From: Salegentibacter tibetensis
GTDB taxonomy: Bacteria > Bacteroidota > Bacteroidia > Flavobacteriales > Flavobacteriaceae
Length of the DNA stretch: 34,522 bases
Direction of reading: 5' to 3'
NCBI RefSeq assembly: GCF_020164485.1
Contig: NZ_JAIQZA010000040.1
Location: 1 to 34,522 of the forward strand
The notes beneath the pieces were generated by a model. That model made no database searches. It was given only the letters and a program-made list of their open reading frames with translations, and had not been told where the DNA came from. This document shows, one piece after another, positions 15,318-23,993 of this stretch. Made by a program: the position numbers and the translations under genes. The first letter of the stretch is position 1, and the number at the start of each line of letters is the position of its first letter.

Positions 15318-18300
15318 ATGAGGATATTTTTATTATTTATTGTTATTACTCTATCCGTCTGTAATACAGAGGCGCAGAATCTCTCTTTTAAACAATTAAA
15401 AGTAGAAGATGGGTTATCTCATAATTCAGTCATCAGTATGTTGCAAGACGAGAATGGTTTTCTATGGTTTGGGACTAAAGATGGGTTGAACCGTTATGAT
15501 GGGTATAATTTTAAAGTGTTTCGGAATGAACCCGATAATGAAAATACCATTGGTAGTAATTTTATACGCTGCCTTCATCAATTTGAAGGTCATCTTTGGG
15601 TGGGAACTGATACAGGCTTATTTAAATATGACGATAAGACAGAATCTTTTAGTTTAATTCAGAGTACAAAAGCTCAACCCATATTAGATATACAAGGAGA
15701 TTTACAAGATAATTTGTGGTTCATAGCCTCTGGAAAACTTCATAAACTTGATCTTAAAAATACCGAAGAGGAAGTTTTTGATAACTTTAATGCTTCTTTT
15801 ATAACTACGAATAAGGATGGAGAGGTGTTTGTATCGTCTTCGGATCTGTTTTATGAATATGTTCCCCAAAATAATTCTTTCAAAAGAATTGATCTCGAAG
15901 AAAGAGCAACGAATTTAAGTGACATTATAATTACCAATATCAAGGCTCAGGGAACGGATTCTATTTTTATAGGCACAAAAAATAAAGGAGCTCTTTTATA
16001 TAACAGAAAAACAAATGAAATCACTTCTCTTCTAAAAGAAGATGAAAATCCACTCTTTGTAAGAGAATTTTTAAAGAAAAATAACAAAGAGTTATGGATT
16101 GCAAGCGAATCAGGTATTTATATATATAATTTAGAAACTGACACTTATCAGAATTATAAGAAAAATTATAATAACCCTTATTCCCTATCAGATAATGCAA
16201 TCTATTCTCTAGTATTGGACGGAGAAGATGGAGTATGGATTGGCACCTATTTTGGGGGTGTAAATTATTACCCAAAACAATATACTCCAATAGATCGATA
16301 TTTTCCAAAGGTGGGAGAAAATTCAATTAGCGGTAATGCCATAAGAGAAATAAAGAAGGATACATTTGGAAATTTATGGATTGGAACAGAAGATGCGGGC
16401 CTAAATAAATTAGATCCAGATATCGGCAGGTTTAAAAATTTTTATTCTGTTCGTAATAATGGAAATCTTTCACATTATAATATTCATGGGCTCCTAGCCC
16501 GCAATGATGAATTATGGATAGGTACATTTGAACATGGCCTAGATATAATGGATATTAAAACGGGGGAAGTTAAAGACCATTTTGGTTCTGCAAAAAATGA
16601 AGGTGGCCTAAGAAGCGAGTTTATCCTATACATTTATGAAACGAACAACGAGAACGTATATGTGCTAACTTCATCTGGCATTCATAGGTATATGCCTGAA
16701 TCTAATTCATTTGAAATAGTTGAAGGCTTCCCAGAAATTTATCATTATACTACATTTATTGAAGATCACCAAGGCGTCTTATGGGCAGGAACCTATTGGG
16801 ATGGACTATTTTACTATAACCCCGAAACTAAAGATAAGGGTTTTTATCGTTTTGATCGGAATGATAGATCCAGTTTGAGTTCTAATGTTATTAACGGGTT
16901 ATTTGAAGACTCTAATAATAATCTATGGATTACAACCGAAAATGGTTTAAATCTATTTAACCCAAACCAAAATAACTTTTATCGCTATACCACAGATAAT
17001 GGTTTTCCAAGCAATGTTACCTACTCAATTTTAGAAGATGGTGACTCAAATCTTTGGATAAGCACTTCCAATGGCTTGGTTGAGTTTAATAAAACGAATC
17101 AGGAGATTAAAGTTTTCACAAAATCTAATGGATTATTAAGCGATCAATTTAATTATAATTCTGCTTTCAAAGATGCAGATGGTAAGATGTATTTTGGAAG
17201 TGTAAATGGACTAATAAGTTTCAATCCTGAAAGTTTTATTCAGAATACTTTCCACCCGCCTATTTATATCACTAATATTCAAATAAATAATCAAGATGTT
17301 TCTGTAAAAAAAGAAGATTCTCCTTTAGACACCTCAATTACCTTTTCTGAGAGCATTGAACTTAATAATAAGCAATCTACGTTTACTCTGGAATTTGCTT
17401 CACTAAGCTATACAGCGCCAGAAATGACAAAATATTGGTACAAACTTGAGGGACTAAATGAAAACTGGATTCCCATTGGAAAAAACCATAAAGTAAGTTT
17501 TAATGAATTGCCCGCAGGAAATTATACTTTTAAAGTTAAGGCTTTAAATAGTCATGGAGTTTGGAGTAACGAAAACAGCAGCCTAAATATTGAGGTGCTT
17601 CCTCCTCTAATGGCTAGCAATCTTGCATATACAACATATGCAATTCTACTTATTTTAATAGTATTCTACCTCTTGCGATATTATCATAGATACAACCGAG
17701 ATAAAAACAATAGCAGGATACAACAGCTTGAAAACGAAAAAGAAAAAGAAATATACCAGGCGAAGATTGAATTTTTTACCAATATCGCTCACGAAATTAG
17801 GACGCCGCTAACTTTAATAAAAAGTCCTCTGGAAAAACTTTTAAGATTAAATTACAAGTCCTTAGAAATACCTAAAAACCTGGGTATTATGGAGAGAAAT
17901 ACTTCTAGGCTTTTAGATCTTGTAAATGAACTTTTAGATTTCAGAAAAACAGAGATGAAACATGTAAAACTGAGCTTTATTGAAGTAAATATTACTCAGC
18001 TTGTAGAGGAAACATTCATTCGTTTTAGCCAATTAATTAAAGATAAAAATATTCAATTCGATATTTCAAAGCAGGAGAATGATATTTTAGCTTTTGTGGA
18101 TGAAGAAGCAAGCAGGAAAATTCTCAGTAACCTTTTTAGTAATGCTATAAAATATTGTGATTATCGCGTTCAGGTTTTTTTAGAACAAACAGATGATCAT
18201 TTTAAAATTATTGTTAAAAATGATGGTGATCCAATTCCCTTAGAATTAAAGCAACGTATTTTTGAGCCATTTTTCAGAGTTCCAGGAGAATCCAAAAATT

Positions 18301-19265
18301 CAGGAACAGGTATAGGCCTTTCACTTGCACATTCCCTCGCAGAATTACATAACGGTAATTTATATATAAACAGCAGTAACACCTCCATGAATGAATTTGT
18401 ATTGAAAATACCGCTTCATCAGGATAATGAATTTAAAACATTTAAAAATCAACCAAAGGAAATTTATAAACCTGAAGAAGTTATTAAGAAATTCGATAAA
18501 AACTCACCATTAATCCTTGTAGCGGAAGATAATACTGAATTAGCTGACTTTATATATAATGAGCTATCTGAAAATTATAATGTCCTTGTCACTACTAATG
18601 GTAAGGAAGCCTGGAAGGCAATTTGCTCATACAACGTCGACATTGTGGTAAGCGATGTTATGATGCCATTTAAAAGCGGAATTCAATTGTGTAAAGAAAT
18701 CAAGGATGATATTAATAAAAGTCATATCCCGGTCATACTATTAACGGCGAAAAGTGCTCTAAATGCGAAAATTGAAGGCTTAGAATCAGGAGCAGATGCC
18801 TATATCTCCAAGCCCTTTTCATTAAATCATTTACAAGTGCAGATTTCAAATCTATTGGATAATAGAAGGTCTATAATTGGACATTATAACAGTTCTCCCC
18901 TGGCCCATCTTAAATCCCTTTCACTAGCCACAAACGATAAAACCTTTATAACACAGCTGGACAAAAAAATAGATGAAAATTTAAAAGATGCAAATCTCAA
19001 TGTTGAAAAACTCGCCGATCACATGAATATGAGTCGCTCGACTCTTTATCGTAAAATCAAGGATATTTCCAATTTATCTCCCAATGAATTAATTAATGAG
19101 ACCCGATTAAAAAAGGCAGCATACTTGCTCAAAACCTCAAACTCTAAAATTTACGAAATTTCCGAAAGTGTTGGTTTTAGATCTCAAAGTAGTTTTGGAA
19201 GGAGTTTCCAGAAGCAATTCAAAATGACTCCATCCGAATTTATAGAGAAAGAACAAGATTTCTAG
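15318..19265 (+). CDS. Hybrid two-component system sensor/regulator (HTCS) of the PUL
   Basis: One-protein sensor and transcription activator. Domains in order: signal peptide (cut near TEA/Q, residue 19); two seven-bladed periplasmic propellers built from reg_prop repeats such as GFLWFGTKDGLNRYDG and NLWIGTEDAGLNKLD (about 25-660); a Y_Y_Y domain (KYWYKLEGLNENW, about 710-765); one membrane helix (about 770-790); HisKA with H825 in AHEIRTPLTL; HATPase with SNAIKY and GTGIGLSLAH; a receiver with phospho-acceptor D1113 in SDVMMP; and an AraC-type HTH (about 1225-1310, LADHMNMSRSTLYRK). At 1315 residues it is full length and all key residues are kept. In this family the periplasmic domain binds an oligosaccharide directly and the AraC domain activates the adjacent susC operon, transcribed divergently here. 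Confidence 0.97.
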   Translation: MRIFLLFIVITLSVCNTEAQNLSFKQLKVEDGLSHNSVISMLQDENGFLWFGTKDGLNRYDGYNFKVFRNEPDNENTIGSNFIRCLHQFEGHLWVGTDTGLFKYDDKTESFSLIQSTKAQPILDIQGDLQDNLWFIASGKLHKLDLKNTEEEVFDNFNASFITTNKDGEVFVSSSDLFYEYVPQNNSFKRIDLEERATNLSDIIITNIKAQGTDSIFIGTKNKGALLYNRKTNEITSLLKEDENPLFVREFLKKNNKELWIASESGIYIYNLETDTYQNYKKNYNNPYSLSDNAIYSLVLDGEDGVWIGTYFGGVNYYPKQYTPIDRYFPKVGENSISGNAIREIKKDTFGNLWIGTEDAGLNKLDPDIGRFKNFYSVRNNGNLSHYNIHGLLARNDELWIGTFEHGLDIMDIKTGEVKDHFGSAKNEGGLRSEFILYIYETNNENVYVLTSSGIHRYMPESNSFEIVEGFPEIYHYTTFIEDHQGVLWAGTYWDGLFYYNPETKDKGFYRFDRNDRSSLSSNVINGLFEDSNNNLWITTENGLNLFNPNQNNFYRYTTDNGFPSNVTYSILEDGDSNLWISTSNGLVEFNKTNQEIKVFTKSNGLLSDQFNYNSAFKDADGKMYFGSVNGLISFNPESFIQNTFHPPIYITNIQINNQDVSVKKEDSPLDTSITFSESIELNNKQSTFTLEFASLSYTAPEMTKYWYKLEGLNENWIPIGKNHKVSFNELPAGNYTFKVKALNSHGVWSNENSSLNIEVLPPLMASNLAYTTYAILLILIVFYLLRYYHRYNRDKNNSRIQQLENEKEKEIYQAKIEFFTNIAHEIRTPLTLIKSPLEKLLRLNYKSLEIPKNLGIMERNTSRLLDLVNELLDFRKTEMKHVKLSFIEVNITQLVEETFIRFSQLIKDKNIQFDISKQENDILAFVDEEASRKILSNLFSNAIKYCDYRVQVFLEQTDDHFKIIVKNDGDPIPLELKQRIFEPFFRVPGESKNSGTGIGLSLAHSLAELHNGNLYINSSNTSMNEFVLKIPLHQDNEFKTFKNQPKEIYKPEEVIKKFDKNSPLILVAEDNTELADFIYNELSENYNVLVTTNGKEAWKAICSYNVDIVVSDVMMPFKSGIQLCKEIKDDINKSHIPVILLTAKSALNAKIEGLESGADAYISKPFSLNHLQVQISNLLDNRRSIIGHYNSSPLAHLKSLSLATNDKTFITQLDKKIDENLKDANLNVEKLADHMNMSRSTLYRKIKDISNLSPNELINETRLKKAAYLLKTSNSKIYEISESVGFRSQSSFGRSFQKQFKMTPSEFIEKEQDF

Positions 19266-19270
19266 GCTAG

Positions 19271-20010
19271 TCAATTGATATTGGAAAAACTTTTAAAAAA
19301 TATAAAGTAAATATTTAAACTAGCGCTGTTTTTTCGGGCCTTGCTATCGATCTGCGTGATATCATAGGCCTTTGCAATCAGCTGATACCCTCTCCACTTA
19401 TCTGTTGTTATTTTCGCATCACGACTGATATGGTCAACAAAGATATACTGCAGGGACTTGGCCGAAAAATCCTCGATACGCATGGCGTACATCCTTTTCA
19501 CCTTTCCATCCTCCGTTAGCTCAACAGCTGTTACTGCTTTCTTTTTCTTGGCTTTATAGCTTCTGCCGATTTGTTCCTTCTCCCGTCCACCCAACACAAA
19601 TTCGTCGACGTGGACAGTTCCACCCATTGGATTATTGCCACTGCTCTCCATTGCTTCCCGTACTTTGTGCATAAACAGACGTGCTGTTTTTTCGGTAACC
19701 CCGAAACGTACGGAAACATAACTCGCCGAAAGACTTTTGGTGCTGGTAGCCATCTCGAAGACGATGAAAAAAGCCTTGCGGACACCAAATTTGACTTTGT
19801 GGAAAAGTGTATTGGACGTAGCGGATTCGTGGTGTGAACAGATATTGCAGGTTCGTGAGAAATCCTTTCTCACCTGAGCTTTGTTATGTCCACATTTGCG
19901 GCATTCAAAACCCTCATTCCATTTAATCCCGGCCAAGTATTCTTTACAATGATCGTTGGTTTTAAACCGATCAGAGAACTCTAGAGATTTTGACCCTTGA
20001 AAATATTCAT
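19271..20010 (-). pseudogene. ISXO2/IS1595-family transposase, frameshifted and C-terminally truncated
   Basis: The natural start is ATG 20008-20010 (MNIFKGQNL), which hits TAG after nine codons. Restoring one base near 19982-19985 joins it to EFSDRFKTNDHCKEYLAGIK, the usual family start. Then come a zinc ribbon (CRKCGH ... CNICSH), the block NTLFHKVKFGVRKAFF, and the first two catalytic Asp residues in VHVDEFVLGG and ITTDKWRGY. After about YDITQIDSKA (near 19340) the sequence stops resembling the family, so the third catalytic residue and about 80 C-terminal residues are lost. The remnant abuts the end of the HTCS gene. It cannot transpose by itself but marks past insertion at the island edge. 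Confidence 0.88.
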
Positions 20011-20321
20011 ATTATCCCTATATTTATTGACTTTAAAGATATGTATTTAAATACTTACCTCTAAAATTTAATATCTATGATTGGTTCATAAAGAAAGGCC
20101 CCATCTCTGATTATGACCATAATTTGTAAAAAAACGGATTCGCATTTTAATAAAATGAATCAAAAACCTCAAATAAATATTATTCGACTTGAAAAGTTTA
20201 AATTTCATAAATACGAGACCAATCTGGCAACCAATTTTTTCGCCTCTGATAAAACTTGTAAACGCTGGAAACTTTGAAAAATGGTTGTTTCTTCCAATTT
20301 AAAAGACACCATAAGGATTTT
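20011..20321. other. Non-coding stretch between transposase relic and integrase
   Basis: AT-rich with no recognised gene. One small plus-strand frame (ATG 20155 to TGA 20275-20277, 40 residues, rich in K/F/N) exists, but I see no ribosome-binding site or family resemblance, so I do not call it a gene. Confidence 0.5.
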
Positions 20322-21554
20322 TTAACCTTTCCCATTCCTAAGCTTCCTACTTAATTCAGACATATCCTCACTTAATTTATCTTCAAGAACTCGCGCATAT
20401 ATTTGGGTCGTGGCTATTTTCGTATGTCCCAAAAGCTTAGAGACAGTTTCTATAGGCACCCCATTAGAAAGAGTAACAGTAGTAGCAAAAGTATGCCGGG
20501 CCATATGGAAGGTTAAATTCTTCTTGATATCACAAAGGTCCGCTACTTCCTTTAAATAAAGGTTCACCTTAACATTGGTTATTATAGGCAAAAGACTTTG
20601 GGTTATTTCTGTCATTGGATGATCGTCATACTTTTCGAGTATCTCTAAGGCTTTGTCCAGCAAAGGAATCTTAACTTTGGCTTTGGTCTTGTTTCTTGAA
20701 GTGAAAATCCATTTCTGACCGTCCAGACCATTCCTAACATTATCCTTGGTTAGATCATTCATATCTGTAAAACTGATCCCTGTATAACAGCTAAAAACAA
20801 ATAAATCCCTCACCCTATCCAAACGATCATTATAAAAATTAAAATCCTCGATTTGTTTTAATTCATTAAGATTTAGAAAGTCTCGTTCTTTTTTTTGAAA
20901 AGTAGGTTTCCATCGTATAAAAGGATCCTTTTCAACCCATTCCAAATGAAAAGCAAGAGTCACTATTTTACGAAGTCTTTGTAAATGTTTCATTACAGTA
21001 TTATGACTCATTGCATTCACGTGCCCCTTGGGCCAGTAATTAAAAAGGAAGTTTGCAAAATCATTGATGAACTTATAATTAAGTTCGTTTAGGTAGATAG
21101 TAGTTGTCTTAAGTTCTTCGTTTAAGAATTTAAGAACATATTTCTCTGTAACCCCGAAATTACGGATGGTTCCTTTGGTAAGCGTTTTCTCAATCTTTTG
21201 CTTGTGATACTCTAAAATATCTAACAAGGTTTTATCCCTAGGCCCTTCCCCTAAAAAATTCGATTTAAGAAGGTCAGCAGTTACTTTTTTATTCTGAAAC
21301 CTTAAGTCCTGGTAATTCTGAAAAATTTTTGTTCTGGTTTCCGAAATGAGATTATTAGCCTCCCTAGCTTGTTTAGAATTACCATTAACACGTTGTGTAG
21401 AAGAATCCCAAAGATCGAATGGAACCTTAGATTTTAAACTAATATTTACTCTACGACTATCCAGGGAAATTCGAACGTAGAGATTTGTTTGATTGTTTTT
21501 CACTCTGGAAGAATACACCCAGAATAAGATGGAAAATGTTTTAGAAGTACGCAT
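20322..21554 (-). CDS. Tyrosine recombinase / site-specific integrase (Bacteroidota type)
   Basis: Catalyses integration or excision by recombining two DNA sites through a covalent tyrosine link. Domains: an arm-binding domain (about 1-95, starting SKTFSILFWVYSSR), a SAM-like core-binding domain (about 105-205) and the catalytic domain (about 225-400). Visible catalytic residues are a Lys near 289-291 (SRNKTKAK), H350 and R353 (FHMARHTFA), H377 (LLGHTK) and nucleophile Y386 (QIYARV). The first canonical Arg is replaced by Ser261 (CYTGISFTD), as in IntDOT-like recombinases of this phylum. At 410 residues it is full length. The start codon lies 230 bp from the 3' end of tRNA-Arg on the same strand, the usual arrangement for an element integrated into a tRNA gene. 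Confidence 0.95.
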   Translation of the reverse strand: MRTSKTFSILFWVYSSRVKNNQTNLYVRISLDSRRVNISLKSKVPFDLWDSSTQRVNGNSKQAREANNLISETRTKIFQNYQDLRFQNKKVTADLLKSNFLGEGPRDKTLLDILEYHKQKIEKTLTKGTIRNFGVTEKYVLKFLNEELKTTTIYLNELNYKFINDFANFLFNYWPKGHVNAMSHNTVMKHLQRLRKIVTLAFHLEWVEKDPFIRWKPTFQKKERDFLNLNELKQIEDFNFYNDRLDRVRDLFVFSCYTGISFTDMNDLTKDNVRNGLDGQKWIFTSRNKTKAKVKIPLLDKALEILEKYDDHPMTEITQSLLPIITNVKVNLYLKEVADLCDIKKNLTFHMARHTFATTVTLSNGVPIETVSKLLGHTKIATTQIYARVLEDKLSEDMSELSRKLRNGKG

Positions 21555-21560
21555 AGGTAT

Positions 21561-21591
21561 CGTCTTTAAATTAATATTCAGTTAAAAGACG
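21561..21591. promoter_or_regulatory. Inverted repeat just upstream of the integrase start
   Basis: CGTCTTT (21561-21567) and AAAGACG (21585-21591) are exact inverted 7-mers 17 bp apart, starting 7 bp upstream of the integrase start codon. It may be an operator or a recombinase-binding site. Confidence 0.4.
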
Positions 21592-21632
21592 AAAGTCAAA
21601 TCCACAAAAATTTTAAGCTACTGGTAATCAAA

Positions 21633-21668
21633 CTGTCAACATGTTGACAGGAAAAATTTTATGTTGAC
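21633..21668. promoter_or_regulatory. 18-bp perfect palindrome plus a third half-site, probable att/operator
   Basis: CTGTCAACATGTTGACAG (21633-21650) is a perfect palindrome. Its half ATGTTGAC (21641-21648) recurs at 21661-21668, exactly 20 bp (two helical turns) away. It lies between the integrase gene and the tRNA, where recombinase or excisionase sites and int operators are usually found. The role is inferred from position and symmetry. Confidence 0.55.
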
Positions 21669-21725
21669 GATTTGTTAGAAAATAAATATAATAAAAGTCT
21701 TTCAAACAAAAGCTCTAAAAAACAT

Positions 21726-21759
21726 AAAACCCTGTAAATCATAGTATTTACAGGGTTTT
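21726..21759 (-). terminator. Intrinsic terminator of the tRNA-Arg transcript
   Basis: A perfect 14-bp stem, AAAACCCTGTAAAT/ATTTACAGGGTTTT, has a 6-nt loop. On the minus strand it is followed by ATGTTTTTTAG. It lies 24 bp past the tRNA 3' end. Confidence 0.88.
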
Positions 21760-21783
21760 GATATCATTTGATTTCTTTAAAAG

Positions 21784-21857
21784 TGACCTTGCCAGGATTC
21801 AAACCTGGAACCTCCTGAGCCGTAATCAGGTGCGCTATTCAGTTGCGCCACAAGGCC
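21784..21857 (-). tRNA. tRNA-Arg(ACG)
   Basis: The minus strand folds into a full cloverleaf: acceptor GGCCTTG/CAAGGTC with one G-U pair, D arm GCGC/GCGC, anticodon stem CCTGA/TCAGG with loop TTACGGC (anticodon ACG, read as ICG for CGN arginine codons), T arm CCAGG/CCTGG with loop TTTGAAT, and discriminator A. The CCA end is not encoded. The gene is intact despite the neighbouring integrase, as expected when an element restores the 3' half on integration. Confidence 0.96.
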
Positions 21858-21945
21858 TTTTTAATATTGCTTTTCCTACGTGGTTAAGCGGCTGCAAATA
21901 TATTATTATTTTTAAAACAAGAAAAGAATCTTTGACTTTTTTAGC

Positions 21946-22221
21946 CTAAACTATTTCTGCGCTTAATCCTTCTTCTAATAATTTTGAACATCGGGGCTTT
22001 AAATCGTCAAAAGAACCTGTTTTCACTATACACTTCCCTTTGTAGTGAACCAGGATGGCACATTGTTCGGCCTGCACGGCGGTGTGCTCACAGGCGTAAA
22101 TTAGCGTTTCTATTACGTGATCAAAAGTATTGTAATCGTCATTATAAAGTACGATCTCATTCTCCTTCTGCGTGGTGGTTTTCACCTCTTCTAATACTTC
22201 TTCTTTAGTACTCATCTTCAT
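21946..22221 (-). CDS. clpS: ATP-dependent Clp protease adaptor ClpS
   Basis: Cytosolic adaptor that delivers N-degron proteins to ClpAP/ClpCP. The core motif is YNDDYNTFDHVIETL (26-40), which carries the Asn/Asp pocket residues for N-terminal substrate residues; it is followed by AEQCAILVHYKGKC and a short C-terminal helix. The 91 residues match the family length, with a variable N-terminal tail of about 20. The start could be the ATG at codon 3. A -7 element (22238-22245) suggests its own promoter although prmA lies 43 bp upstream on the same strand. It is the first core gene beyond the tRNA-linked island. Confidence 0.94.
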   Translation of the reverse strand: MKMSTKEEVLEEVKTTTQKENEIVLYNDDYNTFDHVIETLIYACEHTAVQAEQCAILVHYKGKCIVKTGSFDDLKPRCSKLLEEGLSAEIV

Positions 22222-22237
22222 TTATAATTTAAAGCTT

Positions 22238-22245
22238 CAAAGATA
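22238..22245 (-). promoter_or_regulatory. Putative -7 promoter element of clpS
   Basis: The minus strand reads TATCTTTG, an exact match to the Bacteroidota consensus TAnnTTTG, ending 16 bp before the start codon. No clear -33 TTG is seen. Confidence 0.45.
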
Positions 22246-22264
22246 CAAATTATCTATAAAATGC

Positions 22265-23098
22265 TTATGCTGAAAACTTTATAGCAACCCAATTATTTCT
22301 ATCCAGGTGATCTACATATTCAAGCCCCAGGTCTATACAAGCTTTTTTTATTACAGGAATGTCCTCTTCGTAAAACCCGCTTAAAAAAAGATTTCCACCT
22401 TTATTCAGGCAATTTTTGTAAATAGGAAGGTCCCTTAATAAAATATTGCGGTTAATATTGGCCAGGATCATATCATACTTTCTATCCTGCAATAATTCGG
22501 CACCTCCTTCTTCAACGTTAATGTTATCGCAATCATTCCTTCCCACATTTTCAAGGGTATTCTGATAACACCAATTGTCAATATCAATAGCATCAACAAA
22601 CTTCGCTCCTTTAAGACTTGCCAGAATTGCTAAAACACCGGTACCGCAGCCCATATCGAGCACGGCTTTATCTGTCCAGTCATTTTTAAGAATATGCTGA
22701 ATCATCATATGCGTGGTCGCGTGGTGACCGGTCCCAAAAGACATTTTTGGTTCGATCACAATATCGAATTCTGTATCTGGTTCTGGATGAAAAGGTGCCC
22801 GCACACTACAAATATCATCTACTAAAATGGGGCTAAAATTCTTTTCCCATTCTTCATTCCAGTTTACCTGTTCTATTTCTCCTTTGGAATAGGTGATTTG
22901 GAACTCTTCCGATTGCAAAATATGAACCCCTGCCAGAAGATCATCTTCATATTCTTCGGCAGGGATATAGGCTGTAAGGCCGTCTTCTTCTTCCACAAAA
23001 CTCTCAAATCCCAAATAGCCAAGCTCTGCCACCAGAATTTCTGAAGCAGGCTGAAGCGGCTCTATTTTAAACTTGAATTCGAGATAATTGGAAGACAT
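22265..23098 (-). CDS. prmA: Ribosomal protein L11 methyltransferase PrmA
   Basis: SAM-dependent methyltransferase that trimethylates ribosomal protein L11 in the cytosol. Seen: a short N-terminal substrate-recognition domain (1-90, with the family start YLEFKFKI), the linker motif PKMSFGTGHHATTHMM (117-132), SAM motif I VLDMGCGTG (146-154), an acidic ribose-binding residue in DAIDIDNW, and the NPPY-like block ILANINRNIL. At 277 residues it is slightly shorter than E. coli PrmA (293). It starts 2 bp after tpiA, so the two form an operon with clpS downstream. Confidence 0.95.
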   Translation of the reverse strand: MSSNYLEFKFKIEPLQPASEILVAELGYLGFESFVEEEDGLTAYIPAEEYEDDLLAGVHILQSEEFQITYSKGEIEQVNWNEEWEKNFSPILVDDICSVRAPFHPEPDTEFDIVIEPKMSFGTGHHATTHMMIQHILKNDWTDKAVLDMGCGTGVLAILASLKGAKFVDAIDIDNWCYQNTLENVGRNDCDNINVEEGGAELLQDRKYDMILANINRNILLRDLPIYKNCLNKGGNLFLSGFYEEDIPVIKKACIDLGLEYVDHLDRNNWVAIKFSA

Positions 23099-23100
23099 AT

Positions 23101-23853
23101 TTAAAAGGCATTTATAATTTCAACAAAATCTACAGCTTTAAGGCTGGCACCACCAATAAGTCCGCCGTCTACATCTTCTTTTGCAAAGATCTCTTTAGCG
23201 TTTGCGGGTTTTACACTTCCACCGTAAAGGATAGAAACATTTTGCGCGATCTCATCATTAAATTTTTCTGAAATATTTTTTCTAATAAAAGCGTGCATTT
23301 CCTGTGCTTGCTCGGGTGAAGCAGTCTCTCCGGTACCAATAGCCCAAACCGGCTCGTAAGCCAATACAACATTTTTCCAATCTGAATCTGAAATCTGGTA
23401 AAGGCTCTCCTGAAGTTGTTTTGCTACAAGATCAAAGTGCTTATCGCTCTTTCTATCGGCCAGCTCCTCTCCAAAACAGAAAATAATTCTCATTTCGTTT
23501 TTAAGGGCTGCGTTTACTTTTTCGGCAAGGATTTCATTGTTTTCACCAAAATGAGCACGGCGCTCACTATGGCCTAAAATTACCGTATCTACACCAATAC
23601 TTTTAAGCATTTTTGCTGAAACTTCTCCGGTATAAGCTCCGTTTTCTGCCTGATGCATGTTTTGCGCCACGACCTGTACCGGTGTATCTTTTAAGCCCTG
23701 AAAAGCTGCGTACAAATTAGTAAAGGCTGGTGAAACCATAACTTCGGCTTGCGGCTCTTTTACCAATTGCATTTTTAGATGTGAAAGTAACTCTTGCGTT
23801 TCAGCAAGATCGTTATTCATTTTCCAGTTTCCGGCTACTATTTTTTTTCTCAT
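23101..23853 (-). CDS. tpiA: Triose-phosphate isomerase
   Basis: Glycolytic isomerase of dihydroxyacetone phosphate and glyceraldehyde 3-phosphate. All catalytic residues are in place: N9 and K11 (GNWKMN), H95 (ILGHSERR) and E167 (AYEPVWAIGTG, which includes the flexible loop 6), plus the phosphate-binding YGGSVKPAN and GGLIGGASL near the C-terminus. The 250 residues are typical of the dimeric (beta/alpha)8 enzyme. It lies first in an operon with prmA, and an exact TAnnTTTG element lies 51 bp upstream. Confidence 0.98.
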   Translation of the reverse strand: MRKKIVAGNWKMNNDLAETQELLSHLKMQLVKEPQAEVMVSPAFTNLYAAFQGLKDTPVQVVAQNMHQAENGAYTGEVSAKMLKSIGVDTVILGHSERRAHFGENNEILAEKVNAALKNEMRIIFCFGEELADRKSDKHFDLVAKQLQESLYQISDSDWKNVVLAYEPVWAIGTGETASPEQAQEMHAFIRKNISEKFNDEIAQNVSILYGGSVKPANAKEIFAKEDVDGGLIGGASLKAVDFVEIINAF

Positions 23854-23904
23854 AATTTCTTAGTTGATTTTATTTATTTCCGCGGAAAGAAATCCGCACT
23901 TCTA

Positions 23905-23912
23905 CAAATATA
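23905..23912 (-). promoter_or_regulatory. Putative -7 promoter element of tpiA
   Basis: The minus strand reads TATATTTG, an exact match to TAnnTTTG, 51 bp upstream of the tpiA start. A 12-bp palindrome TTTCCGCGGAAA (23877-23888) lies in the predicted 5' leader. Confidence 0.5.
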
Positions 23913-23993
23913 TCGATTAGAATAAACATAGCTGCGCCTTAGCCTAATGAAGATTGGCTTTTTACCAATATTTTAAAAAATCTTAAGGATGAT

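Noticed and set aside
19571-19837. 88-residue plus-strand frame
   Set aside because: Shadow of the ISXO2 transposase on the opposite strand.
20155-20277. Small plus-strand frame of 40 residues upstream of the integrase end
   Set aside because: No ribosome-binding site, no family resemblance, and ordinary AT-rich composition; could be chance.
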